Shown here piece by piece: positions 1-7,838 of a stretch of DNA of 64,000 nt. Each line of letters opens with the position of its first letter. Within the stretch, counting starts at the first letter, position 1. Under the pieces are notes generated by a model that saw only the letters and a list, made by a program, of their open reading frames with translations, did no database searches and was not told the DNA's origin. Source of the DNA: an uncultured Ignavibacteria bacterium (GTDB lineage: Bacteria; Bacteroidota; Ignavibacteria; SZUA-365); the NCBI GenBank assembly GCA_913061095.1, contig CAJXVM010000005.1, positions 62,001 to 126,000 on the forward strand. Direction: 5' to 3'. A program made the position numbers and the translations under genes.

Positions 1-72
1 TGCGAGAAAAAAGAATGTCGCCGTGAGCGCGGATATTTGCAGCGATTGCAGGCGCGGTGGACGAAGCCGCAT
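1..72 (-). CDS. N-terminus of a probable exported protein, cut by the left edge
   Basis: Read on the minus strand from the ATG at 72-70, the frame stays open to the window edge. It encodes a basic start (MRLRPPRLQ) followed by a hydrophobic run (ISALTATFFFLA), which looks like a Sec signal peptide. Only 24 residues are visible, so the mature product is unknown. The Shine-Dalgarno match is weak (GGTGAAATC just before the ATG). It would be transcribed away from pncB. The call rests only on the signal-peptide-like composition and could be chance. Confidence 0.35.
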   Translation of the reverse strand, partial: MRLRPPRLQSLQISALTATFFFLA

Positions 73-326
73 GATTTCACCATGTTCGTGCAGGGAGCAT
101 GTGGTCCGAAGGTGAAAGGATCACAGACATGTTCATCTACGGAATCACGAGTTCAAGGTTGCATAATCGACAATTCAGCCCGGAGTGATGAACGCTGCGT
201 TTTTTCCAGTGCACCACATCGACTCACTCCCCGCGCCTCCGAATACTCCCGGAAAGGAAACCATTACCGGTCCGCATCACGTTGAAATGATATAGGGAAT
301 ACTGTTCCAGGACTGAAAGGAGCCGC
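73..326. other. Intergenic region, probable divergent promoter area
   Basis: This 254-bp stretch separates the left-edge minus-strand stub from pncB. A TTG-started frame covers 37-285, but its composition is unlike a protein and it has no ribosome site. I see no clear hairpin or promoter consensus. The pncB ribosome site (AAAGGAG) lies at its right end, about 5 nt before the ATG at 327. Confidence 0.4.
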
Positions 327-1823
327 ATGACCGACCATTCCCATCTCCGTTCGCGACTGCTCGAAAGACAGGCCGCGTTGTATACCGACAAGTATGAACT
401 GACGATGGCGGAGGCGTATTTCAGGGAAGACGTGCACGAGGCGCCGGCCTGTTTCGACTACAGCTTCCGCTCGAATCCCTTCGACAGCGGATTCGTGGTG
501 TTCGCGGGACTGCAGGACGTGCTCGACGTACTCGCGGAGTACCGTTTCGATGAATACGACATCGCCTTCCTCGCCAATGACGGCTTTGATGAAAGATTTC
601 TTCGATATCTCGAGGAATTCCGTTTCCGCGGCAGCGTGCGGTCGATGCGGGAAGGTGAAATCGTTTTCCCCGTTGAGACGGTGCTGCGCGTAACAGGGAC
701 GCTGCTGGAAACGCAGATCGTCGAAACCATGATTCTCAATATTCTGAATTTTCAGTCTCTCGTCGCGACCAAGGCCGCACGCATGCGCATGGTGGCAGGG
801 GAGCGGGGACTGAGCGATTTCGGACTGCGACGGGCGCACGGACTCGGCGGCATCTCCGCGAGCCGCGCAGCGATCATCGGAGGGTTCGACAGCACATCGA
901 ACATGGTTTCCGCCGAGCGGTATGGACTCCTCGCCGCCGGCACCATGGCGCACTCTTTCGTACAGAGCTACAACGACGAACTGCAGGCCTTCCGCGCCTT
1001 TGCGCGGACACTCCCGGATTCCTGCATTCTCCTCGTCGACACGTACGACACGCTGCGCAGCGGCATCCCCAACGCCATCCGCGTGGCAAAGGAAATGGAA
1101 GAGCGCGGCGAGCGGCTGCGCGGTATCCGCCTCGACAGCGGCGACCTGGCCTGGCTTGCCCGCCGGGCGCGGAAGATGCTCGACGACGAAGGACTCGAAT
1201 ACGTAAAGATTGCCGCTTCCAATCAGCTCGACGAGCACGTCATCCGCAGCCTGCTGCAGCAGGATGCGCCGATCGACCTTTTCGGTGTGGGAACGTCACT
1301 GGTGACCGGCGATCCCGACGGCGCGCTCGACGGCGTCTACAAGCTCTCGGCCGCGCATGGGCAACCGCGCCTGAAGATCTCGGAGACGCGTGCGAAAATC
1401 ACGTTGCCCGGACACAAGACCGTACTCCGATACACCAACGGCCGGAACATGTTCGAGGCCGACGCCGTCATACTGGAAGCCGAACGCAGGGGCAGTATCG
1501 GCAGCAGCGGCACCGACCACCCGCAGGCGCTGGAGTCCTCGCCGATCGAAGAGATGGAACACCCCTTCGAAGAGGAAAAGCACAAATCCCTCCGGCAGTA
1601 TTCCTGCGAGGAACTGCACGGGGAGGTGATGCGCGATGGGAAGATAAGCGGCCAGGACTATTCCATCGAGGATATCGCCGATTACGTACACTCCCGCCTC
1701 GCGCAGCTGCCGATAGAATACAAACGCTTTGAAAATCCGCATGTGTACAAGGTGGGAATCAGCGCAGAGCTTTCGGACCTGCGCACGACACTTGTCGAAC
1801 AGCATCAGGAGAAGGCATCATGA
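327..1823 (+). CDS. pncB: Nicotinate phosphoribosyltransferase
   Basis: It converts nicotinate, PRPP and ATP into nicotinate mononucleotide in the cytoplasm, the committing step of Preiss-Handler NAD salvage. The 498-aa product has the family's N-terminal substrate signature (YTDKYELTMAEAYF), a central barrel with the segments GGFDSTSN and GIRLDSGDLAWLARRAR, and the phosphate-binding region around LFGVGTSLVTG. Length fits the bacterial PncB class. A good AAAGGAG ribosome site precedes the ATG. It overlaps the nicotinamidase gene by four bases (ATGA), so nicotinamide can be deamidated and the nicotinate used by adjacent products of one transcript. Confidence 0.95.
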   Translation: MTDHSHLRSRLLERQAALYTDKYELTMAEAYFREDVHEAPACFDYSFRSNPFDSGFVVFAGLQDVLDVLAEYRFDEYDIAFLANDGFDERFLRYLEEFRFRGSVRSMREGEIVFPVETVLRVTGTLLETQIVETMILNILNFQSLVATKAARMRMVAGERGLSDFGLRRAHGLGGISASRAAIIGGFDSTSNMVSAERYGLLAAGTMAHSFVQSYNDELQAFRAFARTLPDSCILLVDTYDTLRSGIPNAIRVAKEMEERGERLRGIRLDSGDLAWLARRARKMLDDEGLEYVKIAASNQLDEHVIRSLLQQDAPIDLFGVGTSLVTGDPDGALDGVYKLSAAHGQPRLKISETRAKITLPGHKTVLRYTNGRNMFEADAVILEAERRGSIGSSGTDHPQALESSPIEEMEHPFEEEKHKSLRQYSCEELHGEVMRDGKISGQDYSIEDIADYVHSRLAQLPIEYKRFENPHVYKVGISAELSDLRTTLVEQHQEKAS

Positions 1824-2434
1824 TCATGGACGCACTGCTCGTCGTCGACATACAGAATGACTTCCTTCCCGGTGGGTCGCTGCCGGTTCCTCAGGGGGAT
1901 GAAATCATTCCCCTCGTCAATGCCATGCAGCAGAACGCCGGGCTGGTCGTCGCCACGCAGGACTGGCATCCTTCGAACCACAAAAGTTTCGCCTCGGAGC
2001 ATGAGGGGAAGGAGACCTTCGAGACCATCGATCTCGACGGTCTCGAGCAGATCCTCTGGCCCGACCACTGCGTGCAGGGCAGCAAAGGCGCGAAATTCGC
2101 CGCAGCGCTGGATCTGAAGCGCGCGGAGGCGATCATCCGCAAGGGCATGGAGACTGAGATCGATACGTACAGCGGCTTCTTCGACAACGGGCACCGCAAG
2201 GCGACGGGATTGGGGGCGTATCTGGAAGGACGCGATGTCAAGCGCGTGTATGTCGCCGGGCTTGCCGCCGAAGTCTGTGTGTCCTATACGCTGCTCGACG
2301 CGCGCAAGCTCGGATTCGAGGCGGTACTGATCGAAGACGCCACGCGTCCGATCAGAGAGGATGAATTCACCGAGATGAAAAAAAAGCTCAGGGACGCCGG
2401 TGTGGAGTTCATGAAGAGTGCGGATGTGATGTGA
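1820..2434 (+). CDS. pncA: Nicotinamidase (nicotinamide deamidase)
   Basis: It hydrolyses nicotinamide to nicotinate and ammonia, feeding the upstream PncB. The 204-aa isochorismatase-fold protein shows the catalytic triad Asp10 (VVDIQNDF), Lys108 (IIRKGM) and Cys153 (AAEVCVSYT). The metal site is Asp48, His50 and His54 (DWHPSNH). The WPDHCVQG segment is also typical of the family. The start overlaps the pncB stop (ATGA), implying translational coupling; a second in-frame ATG lies two codons later. The end is only 10 bp from the end of the convergent response-regulator gene. Confidence 0.95.
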   Translation: MIMDALLVVDIQNDFLPGGSLPVPQGDEIIPLVNAMQQNAGLVVATQDWHPSNHKSFASEHEGKETFETIDLDGLEQILWPDHCVQGSKGAKFAAALDLKRAEAIIRKGMETEIDTYSGFFDNGHRKATGLGAYLEGRDVKRVYVAGLAAEVCVSYTLLDARKLGFEAVLIEDATRPIREDEFTEMKKKLRDAGVEFMKSADVM

Positions 2435-2444
2435 TACTGAGCAC

Positions 2445-3350
2445 TCAGGTATGTCGCACCTTCCACACCCGCAGGGGATTGCTGATGTTCTTGAGCATTT
2501 GCTCGCCGAGGTCCGTGAATTCGTAGCGGATTTTCCGTGTGATGACATTGTACACGTCGTCCGAGATACAGAGTGCACCGGGCTGTGCGAGTTGCTGTAT
2601 CCGCGCGGCAATATTGACGGTATCGCCCTTGAGATTGTCACCGTAATCGAGCACATCACCGAGATGGATGCCGATGCGTACCTGTATCTGCTCGTGATCG
2701 GGAAGCCCGGCGTTCCGTGCAGCAAGCTGTTCGAGTGCGTGCACTGCGGAATTGACGGCATCCACCGCGCTTTCAAAGCGCGCGAGAAACGCATCGCCGA
2801 TAATCTCCACCACGGTACCCTCATGCTGTTCGATCGCATCGCGCATGATCGTGTTGTGCTCCCTGAGCAGGCGCACGCCGAGGATTTCGTCTTCATGCAT
2901 GATACGGGAGTAGCCGCTGATATCCGTGAACATGACGGCGAGCAGATGGCGGCGCTCACCGCGGGGAGAGCGCGCGGACTGCAGTCGTTCCACGGTGCGC
3001 AGGTGCGCACTGACGCGTGCGGTCAGTTCGCGTCCATTGAAAGGTTTCGTCATGTAATCGTCGGCACCGACTTCGAGTCCCACCACACGATCCACCGGCT
3101 GTGAGCGCGCGCTGAGCATGATTACCGGGTGCACGAAATTCGCGTCCCGCAGGCGGCGGCAGACATCGTAGCCGTTCATGCCGGGAAGCGCGATGTCGAG
3201 CAATATGAGATCCGGCGGCTGGCGGTCCGCTTCGAGCAGAGCGTCCTCCCCGTTCGCGCAATGAACCACATCATGATTTTCTGACTTGAGCAGCTCGACC
3301 AGGCCGAAGGCCACAGCGGGATCGTCTTCAACGACAAGAATGCGGGACAT
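2445..3350 (-). CDS. Response regulator fused to a class III adenylate/guanylate cyclase domain
   Basis: The 301-aa protein has a receiver domain (residues 1-120) with acidic pocket Glu8/Asp9/Asp10, phospho-acceptor Asp52, Ser80 and Lys102 (MTKPF). A class III cyclase domain (about 135-301) follows. The first metal Asp is in VMFTDISGYS and the second in EIIGDAF. The transition-state Asn and Arg are in GDTVNIAAR. The usual adenine-specifying Lys in the VK-IGD motif is replaced by Glu (VVEIIGD), a change seen in guanylate cyclases, so the nucleotide product is uncertain. The ATG at 3350 was preferred over one eight codons upstream because the receiver fold begins there. No histidine kinase is adjacent. 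Confidence 0.9.
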   Translation of the reverse strand: MSRILVVEDDPAVAFGLVELLKSENHDVVHCANGEDALLEADRQPPDLILLDIALPGMNGYDVCRRLRDANFVHPVIMLSARSQPVDRVVGLEVGADDYMTKPFNGRELTARVSAHLRTVERLQSARSPRGERRHLLAVMFTDISGYSRIMHEDEILGVRLLREHNTIMRDAIEQHEGTVVEIIGDAFLARFESAVDAVNSAVHALEQLAARNAGLPDHEQIQVRIGIHLGDVLDYGDNLKGDTVNIAARIQQLAQPGALCISDDVYNVITRKIRYEFTDLGEQMLKNISNPLRVWKVRHT

Positions 3351-3526
3351 GGAACTCCGTTGAAATGTGTGCATCCATGAGTACGAAGAAGCGCACGGAA
3401 AAGCAAGTGGCGGAGCCGTTCATGGAATGGGGTCCGACGCATTCGCACTGTACGTCGAACCTTCCGCCTCGTGTTTCGCGTTATGTATACAGGGAGATGA
3501 AAGATGTATCATGAACGGAAGGCAGC

Positions 3527-4129
3527 ATGAGTGACGCAGACAAACTGAAAGACTACAGGGAAAAGCGCGATTTCCAACAGACATCGGAGCCGTTGGGTGA
3601 AGAGCGCATCGAAAAAGCGGACGGACCGCGATTCGTCATTCAGAAACACGATGCCAGTTCGATGCATTACGATTTCCGCCTTGAGGTCGACGGAGTGCTG
3701 AAGTCCTGGGCAGTCCCGAAAGGGCCGTCCACCGATCCCCGCGAGAAGCGCCTTGCCGTGCAGACGGAGGATCATCCATTGACCTACGGTGATTTCGAGG
3801 GCGTGATTCCCGAGGATAATTACGGCGCCGGCACGGTCATGGTGTGGGATCGCGGGCGCTACCGCAACATCCGCGCCGGGAAAGACGATGACGGCGCGAG
3901 CATGCAGGAGTCGCTCGACGACGGCAAGGTGGAGGTCTGGCTCGAAGGCGAGAAGCTGCGCGGCGGCTATGTGCTCATTCACACTCGCATGGGCGGGGAT
4001 GAGAACTGGCTGCTCAAGAAAATCGATGACGAGGAAGCCGACTCGCGGCGGAATCCTGTCAGCACCGAGCCGGACTCCGTTATTTCGGGCGACTCCATCA
4101 AGGATATCCGCGAGCGGGCGGAGCAGTAG
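3527..4129 (+). CDS. LigD-type 3'-phosphoesterase domain protein
   Basis: This is a stand-alone 200-aa version of the LigD phosphoesterase (PE) module. In the full enzyme this module removes 3' phosphates and 3' ribonucleosides from DNA ends before ligation. The catalytic cluster is complete: His41, His47, Asp49, Arg51 (HDASSMHYDFRLE) and His83 (EDHPLTYGDFEG), with the family segment GVIPEDNYGAG. The gene is followed 63 bp later by a polymerase-domain gene, so the two modules of LigD are encoded separately. No ATP-dependent ligase domain or Ku gene occurs in this window. Confidence 0.9.
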   Translation: MSDADKLKDYREKRDFQQTSEPLGEERIEKADGPRFVIQKHDASSMHYDFRLEVDGVLKSWAVPKGPSTDPREKRLAVQTEDHPLTYGDFEGVIPEDNYGAGTVMVWDRGRYRNIRAGKDDDGASMQESLDDGKVEVWLEGEKLRGGYVLIHTRMGGDENWLLKKIDDEEADSRRNPVSTEPDSVISGDSIKDIRERAEQ

Positions 4130-4192
4130 TATGAGTAAAACCGCCCGGAGGGAGGAGGGGCGCATTCACGAACCACCCGGAGCGCAGGCATC

Positions 4193-5089
4193 ATGAGCAC
4201 GCGGAATTTTGGACGGTATTCATTCGAGGCCTCGAACGAGGACAAGGAGCTTTTTCCCGAGGCCGGAATTACGAAGGGAGAACTGATCGATTACTATACC
4301 GAGATGGCGCAGTACATGCTGCCCCACACGCGGGATCGTGCTCTTTCCATGCAGCGTTTCCCTGAAGGTATTGATGAGGGAGGGTTCTATCAGAAAAATG
4401 CCGCCGATTACTTTCCCTCCTGGATACAGACGGCCACGCTTTCAAAGCATGAGGGCGGAACAACCGATGCGCCGATCGCGCATACGGGGGCAGCACTCGC
4501 GTGGCTGGCGAACCAGGCGATGATCACCCCCCACCTGTGGCTCAGCCGCGTTGACCGGCCGGACATCCCCGATCGCATGCTCTTTGACCTCGACCCTTCA
4601 GGGAAGCGTTTCACCGAAGTCGTCGACGCGGCGCTGGCGCTGCATGATTTCTGCAGGGAGGAATTGAACCTGTCCAGTTTCGTGATGACCACGGGTTCCC
4701 GCGGCATGCATGTCGTAATTCCTCTGCGCAGGGAACGCCCGTTCGATGAAGTGCGGGTGATGGCGATGCGCATCTGTGACGCGGTGGCCGAGCGACATCC
4801 GGAGCGCTTTACGACGGAACAGCGAAAGAACAGGCGCGAGGGACGCCTCTACCTGGATGCGACACGCAATGCGTATGGCATGCACAGCGTCGCGCCATAC
4901 GGAGTGCGCGCGATACCCGGAGCCCCCGTTGCTGCACCGCTTACGTGGGAGGAGGTCCGCAAGCGTCGTCACAGCCTGCATGCTGACACCTATACGGTCC
5001 GGAACATCCGCAGGCGGCTTGCGAAGCGGGAGGATCCCTGGAAGGGCATGCGGAGGCATGCGGTGTCGCTTCCCGACCGGATTGAATAA
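4193..5089 (+). CDS. LigD-type polymerase/primase domain protein
   Basis: A 298-aa stand-alone Pol domain of the archaeo-eukaryotic primase superfamily, as in bacterial NHEJ ligase D. It would fill in or add ribonucleotides at DNA ends. The metal pair Asp132/Asp134 lies in FDLDPSG. TTGSRGMHVVIPL matches the ligand-binding region, and RLYLDATRN with SVAPYGVRAIPGAPVAAPL forms the third acidic residue and C-terminal signature. GGAG lies about 10 nt before the ATG. It probably shares a transcript with the phosphoesterase gene. A 21-codon frame in the gap (4131-4196) overlaps the start by ATGA but looks fortuitous. Confidence 0.9.
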   Translation: MSTRNFGRYSFEASNEDKELFPEAGITKGELIDYYTEMAQYMLPHTRDRALSMQRFPEGIDEGGFYQKNAADYFPSWIQTATLSKHEGGTTDAPIAHTGAALAWLANQAMITPHLWLSRVDRPDIPDRMLFDLDPSGKRFTEVVDAALALHDFCREELNLSSFVMTTGSRGMHVVIPLRRERPFDEVRVMAMRICDAVAERHPERFTTEQRKNRREGRLYLDATRNAYGMHSVAPYGVRAIPGAPVAAPLTWEEVRKRRHSLHADTYTVRNIRRRLAKREDPWKGMRRHAVSLPDRIE

Positions 5090-5481
5090 ACCGTTGCATA
5101 TCACGACAAAAAGAAATATATTTTAAGCTGTATATCACATCGGTATTGATCTCTCTGCCGAAAGATCGCCGCACTCGCTGCAGCATCACGCGTACATCAC
5201 ATCGCGCATTTCCTTTCCCGAGCAGTTTTCGTCCGATTCGATGTGATCGTTCCGTTTCACGATGCAGTCCGTTTTCTTGGCACCACCAGAATTTTCAGTT
5301 CGATCAGCATCCCGCAGAGTATGGAGCGACGGGGGAAATGCTGTGCCGTGCCTTCTCAGACGGTGCATGGAGATAATGCAATTCCCCTGAAACCGAAATG
5401 CGGTTTCACACTGTCGTGTTCTTCGCGTGCTTGATCTTCGACGGTGTATTTTTCTTGCAGCACGCAACTTTGAGGATTACC
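5090..5481 (+). promoter_or_regulatory. Long leader of the RRM gene with an attenuator-like hairpin
   Basis: There is no convincing gene in these 392 bp. The first part is AT-rich (AAATATATTTTAAGC near 5114). A hairpin with a GAAACC/GGTTTC stem occurs near 5388-5406. A second has arms 5408-5416 (ACACTGTCG) and 5439-5447 (CGACGGTGT), eight of nine pairs Watson-Crick plus one G-U. It is followed directly by ATTTTT at 5448-5453. That arrangement resembles an intrinsic terminator 28 nt before the RRM start codon and suggests transcriptional or thermal control of the gene. This is an inference from sequence only. Confidence 0.4.
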
Positions 5482-5736
5482 ATGAATATCTACGTTGGAA
5501 ACCTGAACTACGACGTTACCGACACCATGCTGAAAGAGACCTTCTCCAATTTCGGTGAAGTCTCCGAGGCCAATGTGATCAGTGACCGCGTGACCGGACG
5601 CTCCAAGGGCTTCGGCTTCGTCGAGATGCCGGACCGTGACGAGGCGCAGCAGGCGATGACCGCGCTCAACGGCAGTGAGCTGATGGGACGCACGATGAAG
5701 GTCAACGAAGCGAAGCCGCGCAACGATCGCTGGTAA
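5482..5736 (+). CDS. Small RNA-binding protein with one RRM domain
   Basis: An 84-aa protein consisting of a single RNA recognition motif. RNP2 is IYVGNL at the N-terminus and RNP1 is KGFGFVEM, both with the expected aromatic residues. The C-terminal tail is short and basic (KPRNDRW) and lacks the glycine-rich extension of cyanobacterial cold-induced Rbp proteins. Such proteins bind single-stranded RNA and are often cold-regulated in bacteria. The ATG at 5482 follows GAGGA and matches the domain boundary. A longer upstream in-frame start would add a stretch unlike the family. Two hairpins ending in a T-run close the gene. Confidence 0.93.
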   Translation: MNIYVGNLNYDVTDTMLKETFSNFGEVSEANVISDRVTGRSKGFGFVEMPDRDEAQQAMTALNGSELMGRTMKVNEAKPRNDRW

Positions 5737-5752
5737 GCTCGACCGATGTTTT

Positions 5753-5804
5753 CTGCGGATCTGATCCGCAGTACGAATCGCGGCCCCGTGCCGCGATTTT
5801 TTTT
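5753..5804 (+). terminator. Tandem hairpins with T-run after the RRM gene
   Basis: The first hairpin pairs CTGCGGAT (5753-5760) with ATCCGCAG (5764-5771). The second pairs AATCGCGGC (5776-5784) with GCCGCGATT (5790-5798) perfectly over 9 bp, and is followed by an unbroken T-run to 5804. This is a classical intrinsic terminator 17-60 nt after the RRM stop codon. Confidence 0.9.
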
Positions 5805-5914
5805 GTGCACCGGGATCCCGTTTCGTCGCCTCCCGCATCGAAGCGGAAATTCTTGTCAGGATTTGATTTATTGTCTATGTTCCCGGTGTCCTCTCAACAG
5901 CAGCGGGTGCATAC

Positions 5915-7042
5915 ATGCGTCGCCTCGTTTTTCCCCTTGCAGCTTTTATCCTTTTCGCCGTGCCGCTGTGCCAGGCGCAGCAGGCGATCATCGCCGATCA
6001 CACATGCATTCGAATCACATCCGTGCCGGTGACGTGGATTGAACAGGCAAAGCAGCAGTTTCGCATCGCATACGGGCATACATCACACGGCAGTCAGATT
6101 GTCAGCGGCATGTCTGTGCTGCAGGCACAGGAAGGGTCCACATACGCATTCAACCGCGACGGAGACGGCGGAGCACTGTCTCTTCACGATCGCGTGCCGT
6201 CGGGAGATCTCGGGCACCGCGGCGACCTGACCTGGGAAGCGGCCACACGTGCGCTGCTGAATCGCGGGGACTGCGACCGCAACATGATCATGTGGTCATG
6301 GTGCGGCGGCTGCTCCGACAACACCGTCGAGGGCATCAACACATACCTGCAGGCCATGTATCAGCTCGAACGGGACTATCCCGATGTTACCTTCGTTTAC
6401 ATGACGGGCCATCTCGATGGCACGGGTGAAGAAGGAAACCTGCATCAGCGCAACGAGCAGATTCGCGCATTCTGCCGTGACAACGGAAAGGTGCTTTTCG
6501 ACTTCGCGGACATCGAGAGCTATGACCCCGACGGGAATTATTTCCTGGACCGCTCCGCGAACGACAACTGCGATTATATCGACGGGAACGGTCAGCGCCG
6601 CAACTGGGCGCAGGAGTGGTGCGCCCGCAACCCCGGCGAATGCGAAAGCTGCTCCTGCGCACATTCACAGTGTCTCAACTGCCAGATGAAGGGACGCGCC
6701 TTCTGGTGGATGATGGCGCGTCTCGCGGGCTGGGAAGGTGTGACGGGTATCGGTTCCGGGAATGAGGCGATTCCGACCGGTCTGCGGCTGCAGGCGAATT
6801 ACCCCAATCCCTTTTCCGACGTGACGACATTCTCGTTCGTCCTGCCGCGGCGGGGTGCGGCGACACTGACCGTGCACGATGTGCACGGGCGTGAGCTGAA
6901 AAGAGTGCTCGATCAGGACATCCGGCGCGCGGGAACACACGCTGTGCGTTTCGATGCGGGCGGCTGGTCACCCGGCATGTACATGATCAGACTGCAGTCG
7001 GCTGATGCCGTACTACTTCGTCCGATCCTCATTATGCGATGA
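5915..7042 (+). CDS. Secreted protein with T9SS type A C-terminal sorting domain
   Basis: A 375-aa protein with a Sec signal peptide (about residues 1-21, ending CQAQQ). A globular part of about 250 residues is rich in Trp and Cys, including the clusters WSWCGGCSDN and CESCSCAHSQCLNC. The C-terminal 85 residues begin LQANYPNPFSD and end in the MYMIRLQS...RPILIMR pattern of the T9SS type A sorting domain, so export across the outer membrane and surface attachment or release are expected. I do not recognise the globular domain. The YGHTSHGSQ segment near the N-terminus resembles an active-site loop, but no fold can be assigned. It appears monocistronic. Confidence 0.85.
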   Translation: MRRLVFPLAAFILFAVPLCQAQQAIIADHTCIRITSVPVTWIEQAKQQFRIAYGHTSHGSQIVSGMSVLQAQEGSTYAFNRDGDGGALSLHDRVPSGDLGHRGDLTWEAATRALLNRGDCDRNMIMWSWCGGCSDNTVEGINTYLQAMYQLERDYPDVTFVYMTGHLDGTGEEGNLHQRNEQIRAFCRDNGKVLFDFADIESYDPDGNYFLDRSANDNCDYIDGNGQRRNWAQEWCARNPGECESCSCAHSQCLNCQMKGRAFWWMMARLAGWEGVTGIGSGNEAIPTGLRLQANYPNPFSDVTTFSFVLPRRGAATLTVHDVHGRELKRVLDQDIRRAGTHAVRFDAGGWSPGMYMIRLQSADAVLLRPILIMR

Positions 7043-7128
7043 CCGAGTGTGTCGCATCGTCCGATTTTCGTTCTGCGATGAGGTGCCGGGAACTGCCACG
7101 TAATGAAATCCCCTGAATCCTATTCTTC

Positions 7129-7164
7129 CCAAAAACACCACGGCCCGGCACTGAGGCCGGGCCG
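7129..7164 (-). terminator. Terminator of the fasciclin-domain gene
   Basis: CGGCCCGGC (7141-7149) pairs perfectly with GCCGGGCCG (7156-7164). Read on the minus strand, the stem is followed by GTGGTGTTTTTGG, giving a short T-run. It lies 48 bp past the fasciclin gene stop and may also stop readthrough from the convergent gene ending at 7042. Confidence 0.7.
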
Positions 7165-7211
7165 CTGTGTGTATCGTCAGCTGTAGGTGTGCTTCCTGAG
7201 TGACTTGACGA

Positions 7212-7754
7212 TTATTGACAGCTTCCGGATGAGGAAGACATTTTCTTGGACTTCGATTTCGTCGGGATGAGCACCTCGTCGATGACGTGAATCACGCCGT
7301 TCGATGCGGCGACATCCGCGGTGGTGACCTTCGCGGAGTTGATCATCACGCGTCCGTCATTGATGCTGATGCGGAGATCCTTGCCGGCAAGTGTCGTCGC
7401 CTTGTCAAGGTTCACGACCTGTTTGGAACCGACTTCACCATTCACGACGTGATAGAGGAGAATCTCTTTCAGGGCGTCCTTGTCCTTGAGCAGGCTCTCC
7501 AGCGTACCCTCGGGCAGCTGCTCGAATGCCTTGTCCGTGGGGGCGAAGACAGTGAACGGCCCGTCACCCTGCAGGGCACCGACGAGTCCGGCCTCGGTCA
7601 GCGCCTTGGCAAGAATGGTGAACGATCCGGCCTCGACTGCCACGGCTACAATATCCTTGTCAGCGCCGGGCTTGGAATTTCCGTTGGCCTGCAGCTGTGG
7701 CTGCGCGGCGAAAGCGAGAAGGAAAAGCGGGAGAATATATGCGAGCTTCTTCAT
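7212..7754 (-). CDS. Secreted fasciclin (FAS1) domain protein
   Basis: A 180-aa protein with a signal peptide (KKLAYILPLFLLAFAAQPQ) and one FAS1 domain. The H1 motif is DGPFTVFAPTDKAFEQLP, followed by LYHVVNGEV and, at the C-terminus, NGVIHVIDEVLIP, all standard for beta-Ig-H3/fasciclin adhesins. The tail is basic then Ser-rich and ends in a Cys. FAS1 proteins are extracytoplasmic adhesion or matrix proteins. It lies downstream of a DUF4397 lipoprotein gene on the same strand (84 bp gap), so the two cell-envelope proteins may be co-transcribed from the 8.6 kb promoter region. Confidence 0.92.
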   Translation of the reverse strand: MKKLAYILPLFLLAFAAQPQLQANGNSKPGADKDIVAVAVEAGSFTILAKALTEAGLVGALQGDGPFTVFAPTDKAFEQLPEGTLESLLKDKDALKEILLYHVVNGEVGSKQVVNLDKATTLAGKDLRISINDGRVMINSAKVTTADVAASNGVIHVIDEVLIPTKSKSKKMSSSSGSCQ

Positions 7755-7838
7755 GATGTACTCCTGGATGATTGATGTAGAGAATGAATCTGATCTGCGA
7801 ATTGAATTGTCAGAGCGCTGAATTTACTGAGGCTGTTG

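Noticed and set aside
37-285. 82-aa frame on the plus strand
   Set aside because: It starts at TTG without a ribosome site, has a composition unlike a folded protein and overlaps a better signal-peptide start on the minus strand.
264-1238. 324-aa antisense frame within pncB
   Set aside because: The pncB frame is unmistakable; the antisense frame is a GC-rich mirror with no recognisable domain.
4131-4196. 21-codon frame between the LigD phosphoesterase and polymerase genes
   Set aside because: It has no hydrophobic or conserved pattern and no convincing ribosome site; its ATGA overlap with the polymerase start looks fortuitous.
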